Origin: Methylobacterium sp.
GTDB lineage: Bacteria; Pseudomonadota; Alphaproteobacteria; Rhizobiales; Beijerinckiaceae
Length of the DNA stretch: 60,931 nt
Direction: 5' to 3'
Assembly (NCBI RefSeq): GCF_019745455.1
Contig: NZ_JAIETD010000107.1
Span: forward strand, 1 to 60,931
Position 1 is the stretch's first letter, and every line of letters begins with the position of its first letter. This document shows positions 1 to 10,560 of this stretch, piece by piece. A model generated the notes under the pieces. The model was not told where the DNA came from. It was given only the letters and a program-made list of their open reading frames with translations, and ran no database searches. Both the position numbers and the translations under genes were made by a program.

Positions 1-160
1 CGATCATACCTACCGGTCATAAGCAATTTTGTGTGGCGCATGACGCCCTTGTTTCACCCATGACGCTCGTCTAAGCGGTGATGCACAGTCTGAAAGTGGA
101 TCAATTCCAGCTCGTCGGCGCTTCGGGTGCCGCGATGGCAAAGAGCGCGAGAGGCGTCGC

Positions 161-526
161 ATGACCGGCCTGCTGGCAGATTACCTGCCCCTCATCGTCT
201 TCATCGGCGTGTCGCTGTTCATCGCCGCGGCCTTGCTCGTTGCGCCCTTTCTCGTCGCCTACAACAGCCCCGACCCGGAGAAGCTGTCGGCCTATGAGTG
301 CGGCTTCAATGCCTTCGACGACGCGCGCATGAAGTTCGACGTGCGATTCTACCTCGTCGCCATCCTGTTCATCATCTTCGACCTCGAAGTCGCCTTCCTG
401 TTTCCCTGGGCCATCACATTCGGTGAGCTCGGCTGGTTCGGCATGTGGTCGATGATGGCCTTTCTCGGTGTGTTGACCGTCGGCTTCGTCTACGAGTGGC
501 GCACGGGCGCCCTCGAATGGGACTAG
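161..526 (+). CDS. nuoA: NADH-quinone oxidoreductase subunit A
   Basis: Membrane-arm subunit of proton-pumping complex I, near the junction of the hydrophilic and membrane arms. The 121-residue protein has the three hydrophobic segments normal for NuoA, the conserved ECGF loop after the first helix and the [12 protein letters not shown] signature of the second. It is the first gene of a complete 14-gene nuo operon in canonical A-to-N order. The first 160 bases of the window are non-coding and must hold at least part of the leader or promoter; no convincing -35/-10 pair was picked out there. Length and start agree with the family. Confidence 0.97.
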   Translation: MTGLLADYLPLIVFIGVSLFIAAALLVAPFLVAYNSPDPEKLSAYECGFNAFDDARMKFDVRFYLVAILFIIFDLEVAFLFPWAITFGELGWFGMWSMMAFLGVLTVGFVYEWRTGALEWD

Positions 527-571
527 CCGACACGTCTTACGCCTTGCCCGAAGCCTGATCCCGAGAAACCG

Positions 572-1159
572 ATGGCCTTCAGCACCGATATCTCCCGTAG
601 CCCTCAGGTGGCGCCGCTGCCCAAAGGCATCATCGACCCCAATACTGGCCTGCCGATAGGGGCCAATGACCCGACCTTCCTGTCGATCAGCAATGAGCTT
701 GCCGACCGCGGCTTCCTGATCACGACCACCGACGACCTCATCAACTGGGCCCGCACCGGCTCGCTGATGTGGATGACCTTCGGGCTCGCCTGCTGCGCCG
801 TCGAGATGATGCAGATGTCGATGCCGCGCTACGATTGCGAGCGCTTCGGCTTCGCTCCCCGTGGCTCGCCGCGCCAGTCCGACGTGATGATCGTCGCCGG
901 GACGCTGACCAACAAGATGGCCCCGGCTTTGCGCAAGGTCTACGACCAGATGCCGGAGCCGCGCTACGTCATCTCGATGGGTTCCTGCGCCAATGGCGGC
1001 GGCTACTACCACTATTCCTATTCGGTGGTGCGCGGCTGCGACCGGGTCGTGCCGGTGGACATCTATGTGCCCGGCTGCCCGCCCACGGCGGAGGCGCTGC
1101 TCTACGGCGTGCTGCTTCTGCAGAAGAAGATCCGTCGCCTCGGCACGATCGAGCGGTAA
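572..1159 (+). CDS. nuoB: NADH-quinone oxidoreductase subunit B
   Basis: Peripheral-arm subunit that holds the terminal [4Fe-4S] cluster N2 next to the quinone site. In the 195-residue product the four expected ligands are present: the adjacent pair C74-C75 (LACCAVEM), C139 (MGSCANGG) and C169 (VPGCPP). The N-terminal 40 residues are longer than in E. coli, as is usual in alphaproteobacteria. It follows nuoA after a 45-base gap. Confidence 0.97.
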   Translation: MAFSTDISRSPQVAPLPKGIIDPNTGLPIGANDPTFLSISNELADRGFLITTTDDLINWARTGSLMWMTFGLACCAVEMMQMSMPRYDCERFGFAPRGSPRQSDVMIVAGTLTNKMAPALRKVYDQMPEPRYVISMGSCANGGGYYHYSYSVVRGCDRVVPVDIYVPGCPPTAEALLYGVLLLQKKIRRLGTIER

Positions 1160-1163
1160 GCGC

Positions 1164-1811
1164 ATGACCAACGGCATCATGATCCTGCGCCATACCGAGG
1201 CTCCTTCGGGCGAGGGCGCCCTGCAGGCGCTCTCCGACCACATCGCCGGCGCTCTCGGTCCAGCCGTCGTTTCGCGCACCATCGCCTTCGGCGAACTGAC
1301 GATGGTGGTCCAGGCGAGCGACATCGTCTACGCGCTGACGTACCTGCGCGACGATCCGGCATGCGGCTTCCGCTGCTTCATCGATATCTGCGGCGCGGAT
1401 TATCCGAGCCGGGCCAGGCGCTTCGACGTCGTCTACCACCTGCTATCCCTGCGCCATAACTGCCGCATCCGCATCAAGGTCGAGACCGACGAGACCACCC
1501 CGGTCCCCTCGGTGATCGAGGTCTTTCCGGCTGCGAACTGGTTCGAGCGCGAGGCCTATGACCTCTACGGCATCCTGTTCTCGGGGCATCCGGACCTGCG
1601 CCGCCTGCTCACCGACTACGGCTTCGAGGGGCACCCGCTGCGTAAGGACTTTCCGCTCACCGGCTTCGTCGAGGTCCGTTACGACCAGGACGAGGCGCGG
1701 GTCGTCTACGAGCCGGTGAAGCTGGCGCAGGAATTCCGGAACTTCGATTTCCTCTCGCCTTGGGAAGGCACCGAATACGTGCTCCCAGGCGACGAGAAGA
1801 AGTCGGCCTGA
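1164..1811 (+). CDS. nuoC: NADH-quinone oxidoreductase subunit C
   Basis: Peripheral-arm 30-kDa subunit of complex I. The ATG at 1164, four bases after the nuoB stop, gives a 215-residue protein; the reading frame stays open further upstream, but that part overlaps nuoB and has shadow-like composition. The family signature is clear in the C-terminal half: the [12 protein letters not shown] block and the [12 protein letters not shown] block. It is a separate gene here, not fused to nuoD as in E. coli. Confidence 0.96.
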   Translation: MTNGIMILRHTEAPSGEGALQALSDHIAGALGPAVVSRTIAFGELTMVVQASDIVYALTYLRDDPACGFRCFIDICGADYPSRARRFDVVYHLLSLRHNCRIRIKVETDETTPVPSVIEVFPAANWFEREAYDLYGILFSGHPDLRRLLTDYGFEGHPLRKDFPLTGFVEVRYDQDEARVVYEPVKLAQEFRNFDFLSPWEGTEYVLPGDEKKSA

Positions 1812-1825
1812 GCGGAGCGAGGCCT

Positions 1826-3016
1826 ATGACCGAGCACAACATCCGCAACTTCGCGATCAACTTCGGGCCCCAGCACCCGGCGGCGCACGGCGTGCTGCGC
1901 CTCGTGCTCGAACTCGACGGCGAAATCGTCGAGCGGGTCGACCCGCATATCGGCCTCCTGCATCGCGGCACCGAGAAGCTGATCGAGTACAAGACCTACC
2001 TGCAGGCGACGCCCTACTTCGATCGTCTCGACTACGTCTCGCCGATGAACCAGGAGCACGCCTTCTGCCTCGGCATCGAGAAGCTGCTGGGGCTGCAGGT
2101 GCCGCGCCGGGCGCAGCTCATTCGCGTATTGTTCTGCGAGATCGGGCGACTTCTCTCGCACCTGCTCAACGTCACCACGCAGGCGATGGATGTCGGAGCG
2201 CTGACCCCTCCGTTGTGGGGGTTCGAGGAGCGCGAGAAGCTGATGATCTTCTACGAGCGCGCTTCGGGTGCGCGGCTCCACGCCAACTATTTCCGGCCGG
2301 GCGGCGTCCATCAGGACCTGCCTCCGGCTCTGATCGACGACATCGAGGCGTTCTGCGATCCGTTCCTTCAGGTCGTCGACGACCTCGACAACCTCGTCAT
2401 GGGCAACCGCATCTTCAAGCAGCGCAACGTCGACATCGGCATCGTGACCGTGGACGAGGCCATGGCCTGGGGCTTCTCGGGCGTGATGGTGCGCGGCTCC
2501 GGCATTCCGTGGGACCTGCGGAAATCCCAGCCCTACGAGTGCTACGAGGAGATGGAGTTCGACATCCCCGTGGGGAAGAACGGCGACACCTACGATCGCC
2601 AGGTCATCCGCATGGAAGAGATGCGTGAATCCGTGAAGATCATGAAGCAGTGCTGCGCCAAGCTGCGCGAGCCTGCCGGCCAGGGTCCGATTTCCGCTCT
2701 CGACGGCAAGATCGCGCCGCCGCCGCGCCGTGAGATGAAGCGCTCGATGGAAGCGCTGATCCACCACTTCAAGCTCTATACCGAGGGCTTCCACGTGCCG
2801 GCTGGCGAGGTCTACGCGGCGGTCGAAGCACCCAAGGGCGAGTTCGGCGTCTATCTCGTGTCGGACGGCACCAACAAGCCATACCGCTGCAAGATCAGGG
2901 CTCCGGGGTTCGCTCATCTCCAGGCGATGGACTGGATGTGCCGTGGTCACATGCTGGCGGATGTCTCTTGCGTGCTGGGCACGCTGGACATCGTGTTCGG
3001 TGAGGTGGACCGGTGA
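1826..3016 (+). CDS. nuoD: NADH-quinone oxidoreductase subunit D
   Basis: Peripheral-arm 49-kDa subunit that forms the quinone-reaction chamber with NuoB. The start chosen at 1826 gives 396 residues beginning [22 protein letters not shown], the conserved N-terminus whose His lies near quinone in known structures. The open frame begins earlier, at 1760, but overlaps nuoC. The [12 protein letters not shown] block and a C-terminus ending DIVFGEVDR are typical. It is 14 bases after nuoC. Confidence 0.96.
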   Translation: MTEHNIRNFAINFGPQHPAAHGVLRLVLELDGEIVERVDPHIGLLHRGTEKLIEYKTYLQATPYFDRLDYVSPMNQEHAFCLGIEKLLGLQVPRRAQLIRVLFCEIGRLLSHLLNVTTQAMDVGALTPPLWGFEEREKLMIFYERASGARLHANYFRPGGVHQDLPPALIDDIEAFCDPFLQVVDDLDNLVMGNRIFKQRNVDIGIVTVDEAMAWGFSGVMVRGSGIPWDLRKSQPYECYEEMEFDIPVGKNGDTYDRQVIRMEEMRESVKIMKQCCAKLREPAGQGPISALDGKIAPPPRREMKRSMEALIHHFKLYTEGFHVPAGEVYAAVEAPKGEFGVYLVSDGTNKPYRCKIRAPGFAHLQAMDWMCRGHMLADVSCVLGTLDIVFGEVDR

Positions 3017-3038
3017 CCGGTTTCAAGGTTTCGAACTG

Positions 3039-4382
3039 ATGGCTAACCGCAGACTCGCCCCCGCCGCCGAGCAGCCCGAGAGCTTCGCTTTCTCCCCCGA
3101 GAACGCGACATGGGCGAAGGGACAGATCGAGAAATACCCCGAGGGCCGTAAGGCCTCGGCGGTGATCCCGCTCCTGTGGAAGGCGCAGGAGCAGAATGGC
3201 GGCTGGCTGCCTCAGAAGGCGATCGAGGCGGTGGCCGACGAGCTCGGTATGCCGCATATCCGCGTGCTCGAAGTCGCGACCTTCTACACGATGTTCGCAC
3301 TCGAGCCGGTGGGCCGGTTCTGGATCCAGCTCTGCGGTACGGTGCCGTGCGATTCCTGCGGCGCGCGCGAGCTGAAGGACTACCTCCAGAAGCGCCTCGG
3401 CCCGGCCGGCCATGTCAGCGCCGACGGCAACTTCTCCTGGCTCGAAGTCGAGTGCCTCGGCGCCTGCTGCAATGCCCCGATGGCGCAGATCAATCAGGAC
3501 TACTACGAGGATCTGACGCCCGAGCTGCTCGGGACGCTCATGGACGACCTCGCTGCAGGTCGGACCGTGAAGGTCGGCTCGCAGATCGGCCGGGTCTCCT
3601 CCGAGCCGAAGGATGCCGTCAACACGCTGACCGACCCGACCCTGTTCGACGGGTCGCGCGTCGGCGCCTGGCGCAAGCGCTTCGAGGAGAAGGAAGCCGA
3701 AGAATCGACCGGCGAAGCCGAGTCTTCGGAGCAGCGAGCCGCCACCGATCCGAAGCCGGCTCGTCCGGATGCGGGCAGGGCCGTCGGCACCGCCGCCATG
3801 GATACGCCGGCACAGCGTTCCGCAGCCGGGCAGACGCCGGTGACATCCACCGACAAGGCTCAGGCTGCCGACGGTACCGATTCGACGGCGCAGCCGAACC
3901 CGCCGGTCGAGAAGGCAGCCGCCGAGACGATCGCCGAAGGCGAGGCGGCGGGTGCCGAGGCGGGAAAACAATCGGCGCTGCCCCGGAGCGAGCCGCCACC
4001 GCAGCCCGCGGCCTCCGGTGCCAGCGAGGGCGAGGTCGCGGCTGAGGCCGAGGTGGCGCGGATCGAGGGCAAGCTCGCTGCTCTGCCCAAAGACGCCAGC
4101 CCTGAGCAGAAGGCCGATGCGGTCGGTACCCGCCCGGCCGGCCTCGATGCCGCCCGTGCCGGACAGCCGGACGCCCTGACTCGCATCAAGGGCATCGGTC
4201 CCGGCAACGAGGCGCGCCTGCACGGGCTCGGCATCTACCATTTCGATCAGGTCGCCGCCTGGACCCGCGACGAGGTCGCCTGGGTCGGCACCTACCTGGC
4301 TTTTCCGGGCCGTATCGACCGCGAGGGCTGGGTGGCACAGGCCGCCGCCCTTTCTGGCCAGCCGAAACTAGTGAGTCGCTGA
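3039..4382 (+). CDS. nuoE: NADH-quinone oxidoreductase subunit E with long C-terminal extension
   Basis: 24-kDa subunit carrying the [2Fe-2S] cluster N1a of the NADH-oxidising module. The thioredoxin-like domain fills residues 1 to about 200 with ligands C99, C104, C139 and C143. The 447-residue product is more than twice the length of E. coli NuoE (about 166). Residues about 200-375 are an Ala/Glu/Pro-rich low-complexity stretch. Residues from about 380 hold a compact domain beginning [19 protein letters not shown], which reads as helix-hairpin-helix. Such tails occur in other Rhizobiales NuoE proteins as far as I recall; their role is unknown to me. ATG 3039 is preferred over the upstream open frame, which overlaps nuoD. 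Confidence 0.93.
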   Translation: MANRRLAPAAEQPESFAFSPENATWAKGQIEKYPEGRKASAVIPLLWKAQEQNGGWLPQKAIEAVADELGMPHIRVLEVATFYTMFALEPVGRFWIQLCGTVPCDSCGARELKDYLQKRLGPAGHVSADGNFSWLEVECLGACCNAPMAQINQDYYEDLTPELLGTLMDDLAAGRTVKVGSQIGRVSSEPKDAVNTLTDPTLFDGSRVGAWRKRFEEKEAEESTGEAESSEQRAATDPKPARPDAGRAVGTAAMDTPAQRSAAGQTPVTSTDKAQAADGTDSTAQPNPPVEKAAAETIAEGEAAGAEAGKQSALPRSEPPPQPAASGASEGEVAAEAEVARIEGKLAALPKDASPEQKADAVGTRPAGLDAARAGQPDALTRIKGIGPGNEARLHGLGIYHFDQVAAWTRDEVAWVGTYLAFPGRIDREGWVAQAAALSGQPKLVSR

Positions 4383-4383
4383 C

Positions 4384-5685
4384 ATGCTCTCCGACCAGGA
4401 TCGCATCTTCACGAACCTCTACGGGCTCCATTCTCCCGGCTTGGACGCCGCGAAGAAGCGCGGCGCCTGGGACGGTACCAAGTTCCTCCTGGAAATGGGT
4501 CGGGACTGGATCATCGACGAGATGAAGGCCTCGGGCCTGCGCGGCCGCGGCGGCGCCGGCTTCCCGACCGGCCTGAAATGGTCGTTCATGCCGAAGAAGT
4601 CGGATGGCCGGCCGCATTACCTCGTCGTCAACGCCGACGAATCCGAGCCCGGCACCTGCAAGGACCGGGAGATCATGCGGCACGATCCGCATCTCCTCAT
4701 CGAGGGCTGCATGCTGGCCTCGTTCTCGATGGCGGCGCATGCCTGCTACATCTACATTCGCGGCGAATACGTCGCCGAGAAGCATGCCCTGCAAAAAGCG
4801 GTCGACGAGGCCTACGAGGCGAAGCTCGTCGGCAAGGACAACATCCACGGCTACCCGTTCGACATCTACGTCCATCACGGCGCCGGCGCCTATATCTGCG
4901 GCGAGGAGACGGCGCTGCTCGAGAGCCTCGAAGGCAAGAAGGGCATGCCGCGGCTTAAGCCGCCATTCCCGGCCAATATGGGCCTCTACGGCTGCCCGAC
5001 GACGGTGAACAACGTCGAGTCCATCGCGGTGGCCGGCACCATCCTGCGCCGCGGCGGAGCGTGGTTCGCAGGGCTCGGGGGCAAGAACAACACCGGCACC
5101 AAGCTGTTCTGCGTCTCCGGCCACGTCAACACGCCCTGCAACGTCGAGGAAGAACTCGGCATCACCTTCCGAGAACTCGTCGACAAGCATTGCGGCGGCA
5201 TGCGCGGCGGCTGGGACAACCTGCTGTGCTCGATCCCCGGTGGCTCATCGGTTCCGCTGGTGCCGGCCGAGCAGATCATCGACGCCAAGATGGATTTCGA
5301 CACCCTGCGCAACCTCGGCTCCGGCCTCGGCACGGCAGCCGTGATCGTGCTCGACAAGTCCACCGACATCGTCGCGGCGATCACCCGCATCTCGTATTTC
5401 TACAAGCATGAGAGCTGCGGCCAGTGCACGCCTTGCCGTGAGGGCACCGGCTGGATGTGGCGCGTGATGAAGCGCATGACCGAAGGGCGCGCCCAGCGCC
5501 GAGAGATCGACATGCTGCTCGATGTCACGAAGCAGATCGAGGGTCACACGATCTGCGCGCTGGGCGATGCGGCGGCTTGGCCGATCCAGGGGCTGATCCG
5601 CCACTTCCGACCCGAGATCGAGCGTCGCATCGACCGCTACAGCGCCAACCCGCACACCGACCCCGTGCCGATGGCGGCTGAGTGA
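4384..5685 (+). CDS. nuoF: NADH-quinone oxidoreductase subunit F
   Basis: 51-kDa subunit that binds NADH and FMN and carries cluster N3, so electrons enter complex I here. The 433-residue protein shows the [14 protein letters not shown]-binding glycine loop, the [19 protein letters not shown] flavin-site block and the cluster motif [13 protein letters not shown] (cysteines near 345, 348 and 351, with a fourth near 391 in HTICALGD). The ATG lies one base after the nuoE stop, consistent with coupled translation of the two NADH-module subunits. Confidence 0.97.
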   Translation: MLSDQDRIFTNLYGLHSPGLDAAKKRGAWDGTKFLLEMGRDWIIDEMKASGLRGRGGAGFPTGLKWSFMPKKSDGRPHYLVVNADESEPGTCKDREIMRHDPHLLIEGCMLASFSMAAHACYIYIRGEYVAEKHALQKAVDEAYEAKLVGKDNIHGYPFDIYVHHGAGAYICGEETALLESLEGKKGMPRLKPPFPANMGLYGCPTTVNNVESIAVAGTILRRGGAWFAGLGGKNNTGTKLFCVSGHVNTPCNVEEELGITFRELVDKHCGGMRGGWDNLLCSIPGGSSVPLVPAEQIIDAKMDFDTLRNLGSGLGTAAVIVLDKSTDIVAAITRISYFYKHESCGQCTPCREGTGWMWRVMKRMTEGRAQRREIDMLLDVTKQIEGHTICALGDAAAWPIQGLIRHFRPEIERRIDRYSANPHTDPVPMAAE

Positions 5686-5728
5686 TTCCTATCGTCGTCG
5701 CACCAAGGTTCGAGACCGAGAAGCACGA

Positions 5729-7810
5729 ATGACAAAACTCCTCGTCGACGGCATCGAGGTCGATGTTCCTGCCGAGTACACCCTGCTCCAGGCCTGCGAG
5801 GTCGCGGGCGCGGAGATCCCGCGCTTCTGCTTCCACGAGCGGCTGTCCATCGCCGGCAATTGCCGGATGTGCCTCGTCGAGCTGAAGGGTGCGCCCAAAC
5901 CCGTGGCGAGCTGCGCCTATGCGGTCAAGGATTGCCGGCCCGGCCCCAACGGCGAACCGCCGGAGATCCTCACGCGCTCGGGCACCACCAAGAAGGCCCG
6001 AGAGGGGGTGATGGAGTTCCTCCTCATCAACCACCCGCTCGATTGCCCGATCTGCGACCAGGGCGGCCATTGCGACCTGCAGGACCAGGCCATGGCCTAC
6101 GGGGTCGATTCGACCCGTTACGGCGAGAACAAGCGCGCGGTCGAGGAGAAGTATATCGGCCCGCTGGTGCGCACGGCGATGAACCGCTGCATCCACTGCA
6201 CCCGCTGTGTCCGCTTCCTCGCCGAGGTCGCCGGGGTGCCGGATCTCGGTGCGATCGGTCGCGGCGAGGACATGGAGATCACGAGCTACCTCGAATCCGC
6301 CATGGGCTCTGAGCTGCAGGGCAACGTCGCGGATCTCTGTCCGGTGGGCGCCCTCGTCCACAAGCCGCAGAGCTACAACATTCGTCCCTGGGAGCTCTCC
6401 AAGACCGAGTCGATCGACGTCATGGACGCCGTCGGCTGCGCCATCCGCGTCGATGCGCGCGGCCGCGAGGTCATGCAGATCGAGCCGCGCGTCCATGAGG
6501 AGATCAACGAGGAGTGGATCTCGGACAAGACCCGCCATGCGGTCGACGGTCTTCGCCTTCAGCGCCTCGACCGTCCGTTTCTGCGCGAGAATGGCCGCCT
6601 GCGCCCGGCCTCATGGGGTGAGGCCTTCGCCGCCATCGCGGCCAGGATGAAGAGTGCGGACCCGAAGCGCGTCGGCGCGGTGGTCGGTGATCTCGCCGCC
6701 GTCGAGGAGATCTACGCCCTCAAGGCGCTGATGACCTCGCTTGGCGTGACCAACCTGGATTGCCGCCAAGACCGGCAGCCGATCGATCCGGCTTGGGGCA
6801 GGGCTGCCTACATCTTCAATCCCACCATCGCGGGAATCGAGGAGGCGGATGCGATCCTGCTGGTGGGCACCAATCCGCGCCTCGAAGCCTCGCTTCTGAA
6901 CGTGCGCATTCGCAAGCGCTGGCGGATGGGGCCTCTCGCGGTCGGCCTCATCGGCGAGGCGGCGGACCTCACCTATCCCCACACCTATCTCGGTGCCGGA
7001 CCTGAGACGCTGGCGGAAATTGCCGCCGGCCGGCACAGCTTCGCCGAGGTGCTGAAGGGCGCGAGCCATCCCCTCATCGTCGTCGGCACGGGTGCGCTCG
7101 CGCGGCCGGACGGCGCGGCGATCATGTCGGCCGCTGCCGCGCTCGCCAAGGATATCGGCGCAGTGACGCCGGAGTGGAACGGCTTTGCCGTGCTCCAGAC
7201 CGCCGCCGCCCGCGTCGGCGCCCTCGATCTCGGCTTCGTGCCAGGGGAGGGGGCCCTGGGCTTCGCCGAGATGGCGCAGCCCGGCTCGCTCGACGTCTTG
7301 TTCAATCTCGGCGCCGACGAGGTCGAGATCGGGCCGGGCGCCTTCGTGATCTACCAGGGCACCCATGGCGACCGCGGCGCGAGCCGGGCCGACGTGATCC
7401 TGCCGGGCGCGGCCTACACCGAGAAGAACGCGACCTTCGTCAACCTCGAGGGCCGGGTCCAGACGACGAACCGGGCCGGCTTCCCGCCGGGCGACGCCCG
7501 CGAGGATTGGGCGGTGCTTCGCGCACTCTCGGACGTCCTCGGCAAGCGCCTGCCCTTCGATTCGCTGGGGGCGCTTCGGCGCTCGCTCTACGCCGAGCAC
7601 CCGCATTTCGCGGCCCTCAGCGCGATCGCGCCGAGCGATGTCGCGGCGACCGTCGAGGCGCTGTCAGCCCTCGGCGGCGAGCCGGAGAAGGCGCCCTTCG
7701 CCTCGCCGATCACTGACTTCTATCTCACCAATCCGATCGCGCGCGCCTCGCGCGTGCTCGCCGAGTGTTCGAGCCTCGCGCAGACGCGCGGTCTCCAGGC
7801 GGCGGAATAG
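5729..7810 (+). CDS. nuoG: NADH-quinone oxidoreductase subunit G
   Basis: 75-kDa iron-sulfur subunit that relays electrons from NuoF/E towards the quinone arm. The N-terminal ferredoxin-like domain (CFHERLSIAGNCRMCLVE) binds a [2Fe-2S] cluster. It is followed by the His/Cys block CPICDQGGHCDLQDQA, the CIHCTRCVRF motif and VADLCPVGAL for further clusters, then a molybdopterin-oxidoreductase-like domain that lacks a cofactor in this family. At 693 residues it is the usual alphaproteobacterial length, shorter than the E. coli form. Confidence 0.96.
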   Translation: MTKLLVDGIEVDVPAEYTLLQACEVAGAEIPRFCFHERLSIAGNCRMCLVELKGAPKPVASCAYAVKDCRPGPNGEPPEILTRSGTTKKAREGVMEFLLINHPLDCPICDQGGHCDLQDQAMAYGVDSTRYGENKRAVEEKYIGPLVRTAMNRCIHCTRCVRFLAEVAGVPDLGAIGRGEDMEITSYLESAMGSELQGNVADLCPVGALVHKPQSYNIRPWELSKTESIDVMDAVGCAIRVDARGREVMQIEPRVHEEINEEWISDKTRHAVDGLRLQRLDRPFLRENGRLRPASWGEAFAAIAARMKSADPKRVGAVVGDLAAVEEIYALKALMTSLGVTNLDCRQDRQPIDPAWGRAAYIFNPTIAGIEEADAILLVGTNPRLEASLLNVRIRKRWRMGPLAVGLIGEAADLTYPHTYLGAGPETLAEIAAGRHSFAEVLKGASHPLIVVGTGALARPDGAAIMSAAAALAKDIGAVTPEWNGFAVLQTAAARVGALDLGFVPGEGALGFAEMAQPGSLDVLFNLGADEVEIGPGAFVIYQGTHGDRGASRADVILPGAAYTEKNATFVNLEGRVQTTNRAGFPPGDAREDWAVLRALSDVLGKRLPFDSLGALRRSLYAEHPHFAALSAIAPSDVAATVEALSALGGEPEKAPFASPITDFYLTNPIARASRVLAECSSLAQTRGLQAAE

Positions 7811-7819
7811 GGGCTGTCC

Positions 7820-8851
7820 ATGACCGGCTGGGAAACGCTCGGCACCGTCTTGCTGCTGCTGCTCAAGAGCTTCGTGCTCCTTGCGCTGCTGCTCGTCTTC
7901 ATCGCCTACGCCCTGCTCGCCGATCGCAAGATATGGGCGGCGGTCCAGTTGCGCCGCGGGCCCAACGTGGTCGGGCCGTGGGGGCTGTTCCAGTCCTTCG
8001 CCGATCTTCTGAAGTTCGTGCTCAAGGAGCCGGTGATCCCGGCCGGGGCCAACAAGGCGCTGTTCCTCCTGGCGCCGCTGATCTTCGCGACTCTGGCCCT
8101 GGCGGCCTGGGCCGTGATCCCGCTGGCGGAGGGCTGGGCGATCGCCGACCTCAATGTCGGCATCACCTATATCTTCGCGATCTCGTCGCTGATGGTCTAC
8201 GGCGTGATCATGGGCGGCTGGGCCTCGAACTCGAAATACGCCTTTCTCGGCGCGCTCCGTTCCACCGCCCAGATGATCTCCTACGAGGTCTCGCTCGGCT
8301 TCGTCATCATCTGCGTCCTCCTCTGCGCCGGCTCGCTCAACCTCTCGCGCATCGTCATGGCGCAGGACACGTCGCTCGGCATCCTCGGCTGGTACTGGCT
8401 CTGGCTGTTCCCGATGTTCGTGGTGTTCTTCATCTCCGCGATGGCCGAGACCAACCGCCCGCCCTTCGACCTGCCGGAGGCCGAATCGGAATTGGTGGCG
8501 GGCTACATGGTCGAGTACTCCTCGACACCCTACCTCCTGTTCATGCTCGGCGAGTACGTGGCGATCATGACCATGTGCGCGCTCGGCACCGTGCTGTTCC
8601 TCGGTGGCTGGCTCTCGCCGATCCCCTTCGCGCCGTTCACCTGGGTGCCGGGCCTGATCTGGTTCGTCCTGAAGGCGAGCTTCCTGTTCTTCATGATCGC
8701 CATGGTGAAGGCCATGGTGCCGCGCTATCGCTACGACCAGCTCATGCGGCTCGGCTGGAAGGTGTTTCTTCCGCTCTCGCTCGCCTCCGTCGTGGTCGTC
8801 GCGTTCGTCCTCAAGCTCACCGGCCTCGCGCCGGTGGCCATCCCCACCTAA
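7820..8851 (+). CDS. nuoH: NADH-quinone oxidoreductase subunit H
   Basis: Membrane subunit at the base of the quinone channel, with about eight hydrophobic helices in 343 residues. Conserved blocks include [22 protein letters not shown], the SYEVSLGF loop and [20 protein letters not shown], the acidic loop lining the quinone cavity. It starts nine bases after nuoG. Confidence 0.97.
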   Translation: MTGWETLGTVLLLLLKSFVLLALLLVFIAYALLADRKIWAAVQLRRGPNVVGPWGLFQSFADLLKFVLKEPVIPAGANKALFLLAPLIFATLALAAWAVIPLAEGWAIADLNVGITYIFAISSLMVYGVIMGGWASNSKYAFLGALRSTAQMISYEVSLGFVIICVLLCAGSLNLSRIVMAQDTSLGILGWYWLWLFPMFVVFFISAMAETNRPPFDLPEAESELVAGYMVEYSSTPYLLFMLGEYVAIMTMCALGTVLFLGGWLSPIPFAPFTWVPGLIWFVLKASFLFFMIAMVKAMVPRYRYDQLMRLGWKVFLPLSLASVVVVAFVLKLTGLAPVAIPT

Positions 8852-8926
8852 CCTTTTGTTTTTTCGCGCTTTCCAACGGAAAACCGCTCACACTTTTCCT
8901 GGAAGCGCTTCAACGGAGATCGCGCA

Positions 8927-9415
8927 ATGAAGCTCGATCAGGCTGCCAAGGGCCTTCTGCTGAAGGAATTCGTCTCGGGGTTCGCCCTTGCGATGAAGTA
9001 CTTCTTCAAGCCGAAGGCCACGATCAACTACCCCTTCGAGATGGGCCATCGCGGTCCGCGCTTCCGGGGCGAGCACGCCCTGCGGCGCTATCCGAATGGC
9101 GAGGAGCGCTGCATCGCGTGCAAGCTCTGCGAGGCGATCTGCCCGGCCCAGGCCATCACGATCGAGGCGGGGCCGCGGCGCAACGACGGCACGCGGCGCA
9201 CGACCCGCTATGACATCGACATGGTGAAGTGCATCTACTGCGGCATGTGCCAGGAGGCGTGCCCCGTGGATGCCATCGTGGAGGGTCCGAACTTCGAGTT
9301 CTCGGTGGAGACCCGTGAGGAGCTGCTCTACGACAAGGAAAAGCTTCTCCTGAACGGTGATCGCTGGGAGCGGGAAATCGCGCGCAACCTCGCCGTCGAC
9401 GCGCCGTATCGTTGA
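8927..9415 (+). CDS. nuoI: NADH-quinone oxidoreductase subunit I
   Basis: TYKY-type subunit with two [4Fe-4S] clusters (N6a and N6b) linking NuoG to NuoB. The two ferredoxin motifs [12 protein letters not shown] and [12 protein letters not shown] are intact in the 162-residue protein, and the N-terminal stretch resembles the amphipathic helix that lies on the membrane in this family. The 75-base gap after nuoH and the 118-base gap before nuoJ are the largest inside the operon; neither holds a clear terminator. Confidence 0.97.
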   Translation: MKLDQAAKGLLLKEFVSGFALAMKYFFKPKATINYPFEMGHRGPRFRGEHALRRYPNGEERCIACKLCEAICPAQAITIEAGPRRNDGTRRTTRYDIDMVKCIYCGMCQEACPVDAIVEGPNFEFSVETREELLYDKEKLLLNGDRWEREIARNLAVDAPYR

Positions 9416-9533
9416 CCGGCGCAACCCAGTTGTGCCTCGCAGGACCGGGTTCTATAGACGGGCGGCATTCCGGCCCATTGCTTAGGCTAAGGCAGAAGGG
9501 GCCGTCCTCGGGGCGGCTGATCTCAACAATCGC

Positions 9534-10154
9534 ATGAGTGCAGCCGCTGCCTTTTTCTATCTGTTCTCCGGGCTCGCCGTTGCGTCCGGCTTCATGGTGA
9601 TCGCCTCGCGCAATCCCGTAGCCTCGGTGCTGTTCCTGATCCTCGCCTTCGTGAACGCCGCCGGCCTGTTCGTCCTGATGGGGGCCGAGTTCCTGGCGAT
9701 GATCCTGGTGGTGGTCTATGTCGGCGCCGTCGCGGTGCTGTTCCTGTTCGTCGTCATGATGCTCGACGTCGACTTCGCCGAACTGCGACAAGGCTTCCAA
9801 CGCTACCTTCCGGTGGGCGGTCTCATCGGGGTGATCTTTCTGATCGAGCTCGTCCTCGTGGTCGGATCCTGGGCGATCGATCCGGGCTTGGTCCAGGCGC
9901 CGCTCGGCAATGCCGCGCGCGGTGAGGCGGCCACCAACACACAGGCCCTCGGCCGGGTCCTCTACACCGACTACGTCTACTTCTTTCAGCTCGCCGGCCT
10001 GATCCTGCTCGTCGCAATGATCGGCGCGATCGTTCTGACCTTGCGCGATCGACCGGGTGTCAAGCGCCAGAACATCTCGGTTCAGAACGCACGCACGCAA
10101 GGGATGGCGATCGAGACGATCAAGGTGCCCTCGCGCCAGGGCGTCGAGGTCTGA
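9534..10154 (+). CDS. nuoJ: NADH-quinone oxidoreductase subunit J
   Basis: Membrane-arm subunit (ND6 homologue) with five predicted helices in 206 residues. The conserved [20 protein letters not shown] and [17 protein letters not shown] blocks are present; the second contains the pi-bulge helix implicated in coupling. The C-terminal 35 residues are hydrophilic, as in alphaproteobacterial relatives. Confidence 0.96.
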   Translation: MSAAAAFFYLFSGLAVASGFMVIASRNPVASVLFLILAFVNAAGLFVLMGAEFLAMILVVVYVGAVAVLFLFVVMMLDVDFAELRQGFQRYLPVGGLIGVIFLIELVLVVGSWAIDPGLVQAPLGNAARGEAATNTQALGRVLYTDYVYFFQLAGLILLVAMIGAIVLTLRDRPGVKRQNISVQNARTQGMAIETIKVPSRQGVEV

Positions 10155-10182
10155 TGGCGGCTCAGGGGAGGCAATCGGGACG

Positions 10183-10488
10183 ATGATCGGATTGAGCCAC
10201 TACCTCACCGTCGCGGCGATCCTGTTCACGCTTGGCGTGCTCGGCATCTTCATCAACCGCAAGAACGTCATCGTCATCCTGATGTCGATCGAGCTGATGC
10301 TGCTCGCGGTCAATATCAACCTCGTCGCCTTCTCGACCCATCTCAACGACATCGTCGGGCAGGTGTTCGCCCTGTTCGTCCTGACGGTGGCGGCGGCCGA
10401 GGCCGCCATCGGTCTCGCCATCCTCGTCGTGTTCTTCCGGAACCGCGGCTCGATCGCGGTCGAGGATGTGAGCATGATGAAAGGATGA
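10183..10488 (+). CDS. nuoK: NADH-quinone oxidoreductase subunit K
   Basis: Small antiporter-related membrane subunit (ND4L homologue), 101 residues and three helices. Start ATG 10183 gives [18 protein letters not shown], the standard N-terminus. The two buried glutamates of the family are seen in [13 protein letters not shown] and [14 protein letters not shown]. The longer open frame that begins at 10057 runs inside nuoJ and is rejected as the start. Confidence 0.96.
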   Translation: MIGLSHYLTVAAILFTLGVLGIFINRKNVIVILMSIELMLLAVNINLVAFSTHLNDIVGQVFALFVLTVAAAEAAIGLAILVVFFRNRGSIAVEDVSMMKG

Positions 10489-10560
10489 CGGCCCTGACGC
10501 TGAACCGAACACGACGTGGCGAGGGCCTGAACGTGCCCTGCGAGGCCGGACGTTAGATCA

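Noticed and set aside
101..1324. Long minus-strand open frame opposite nuoA-nuoC
   Set aside because: Shadow of strongly coding high-GC genes on the plus strand; composition is His/Asp/Arg-rich and matches no family. The same holds for the long minus frames opposite nuoD, nuoE, nuoG, nuoL, nuoM and nuoN.
3700..4160. Possible tandem repeat in the nuoE tail
   Set aside because: Ala/Glu/Pro-rich low complexity without a clean repeat period.
7765..9213. Plus-strand frame covering nuoH and part of nuoI
   Set aside because: Out of frame with the membrane and ferredoxin motifs of both genes; composition is Arg/His-rich.
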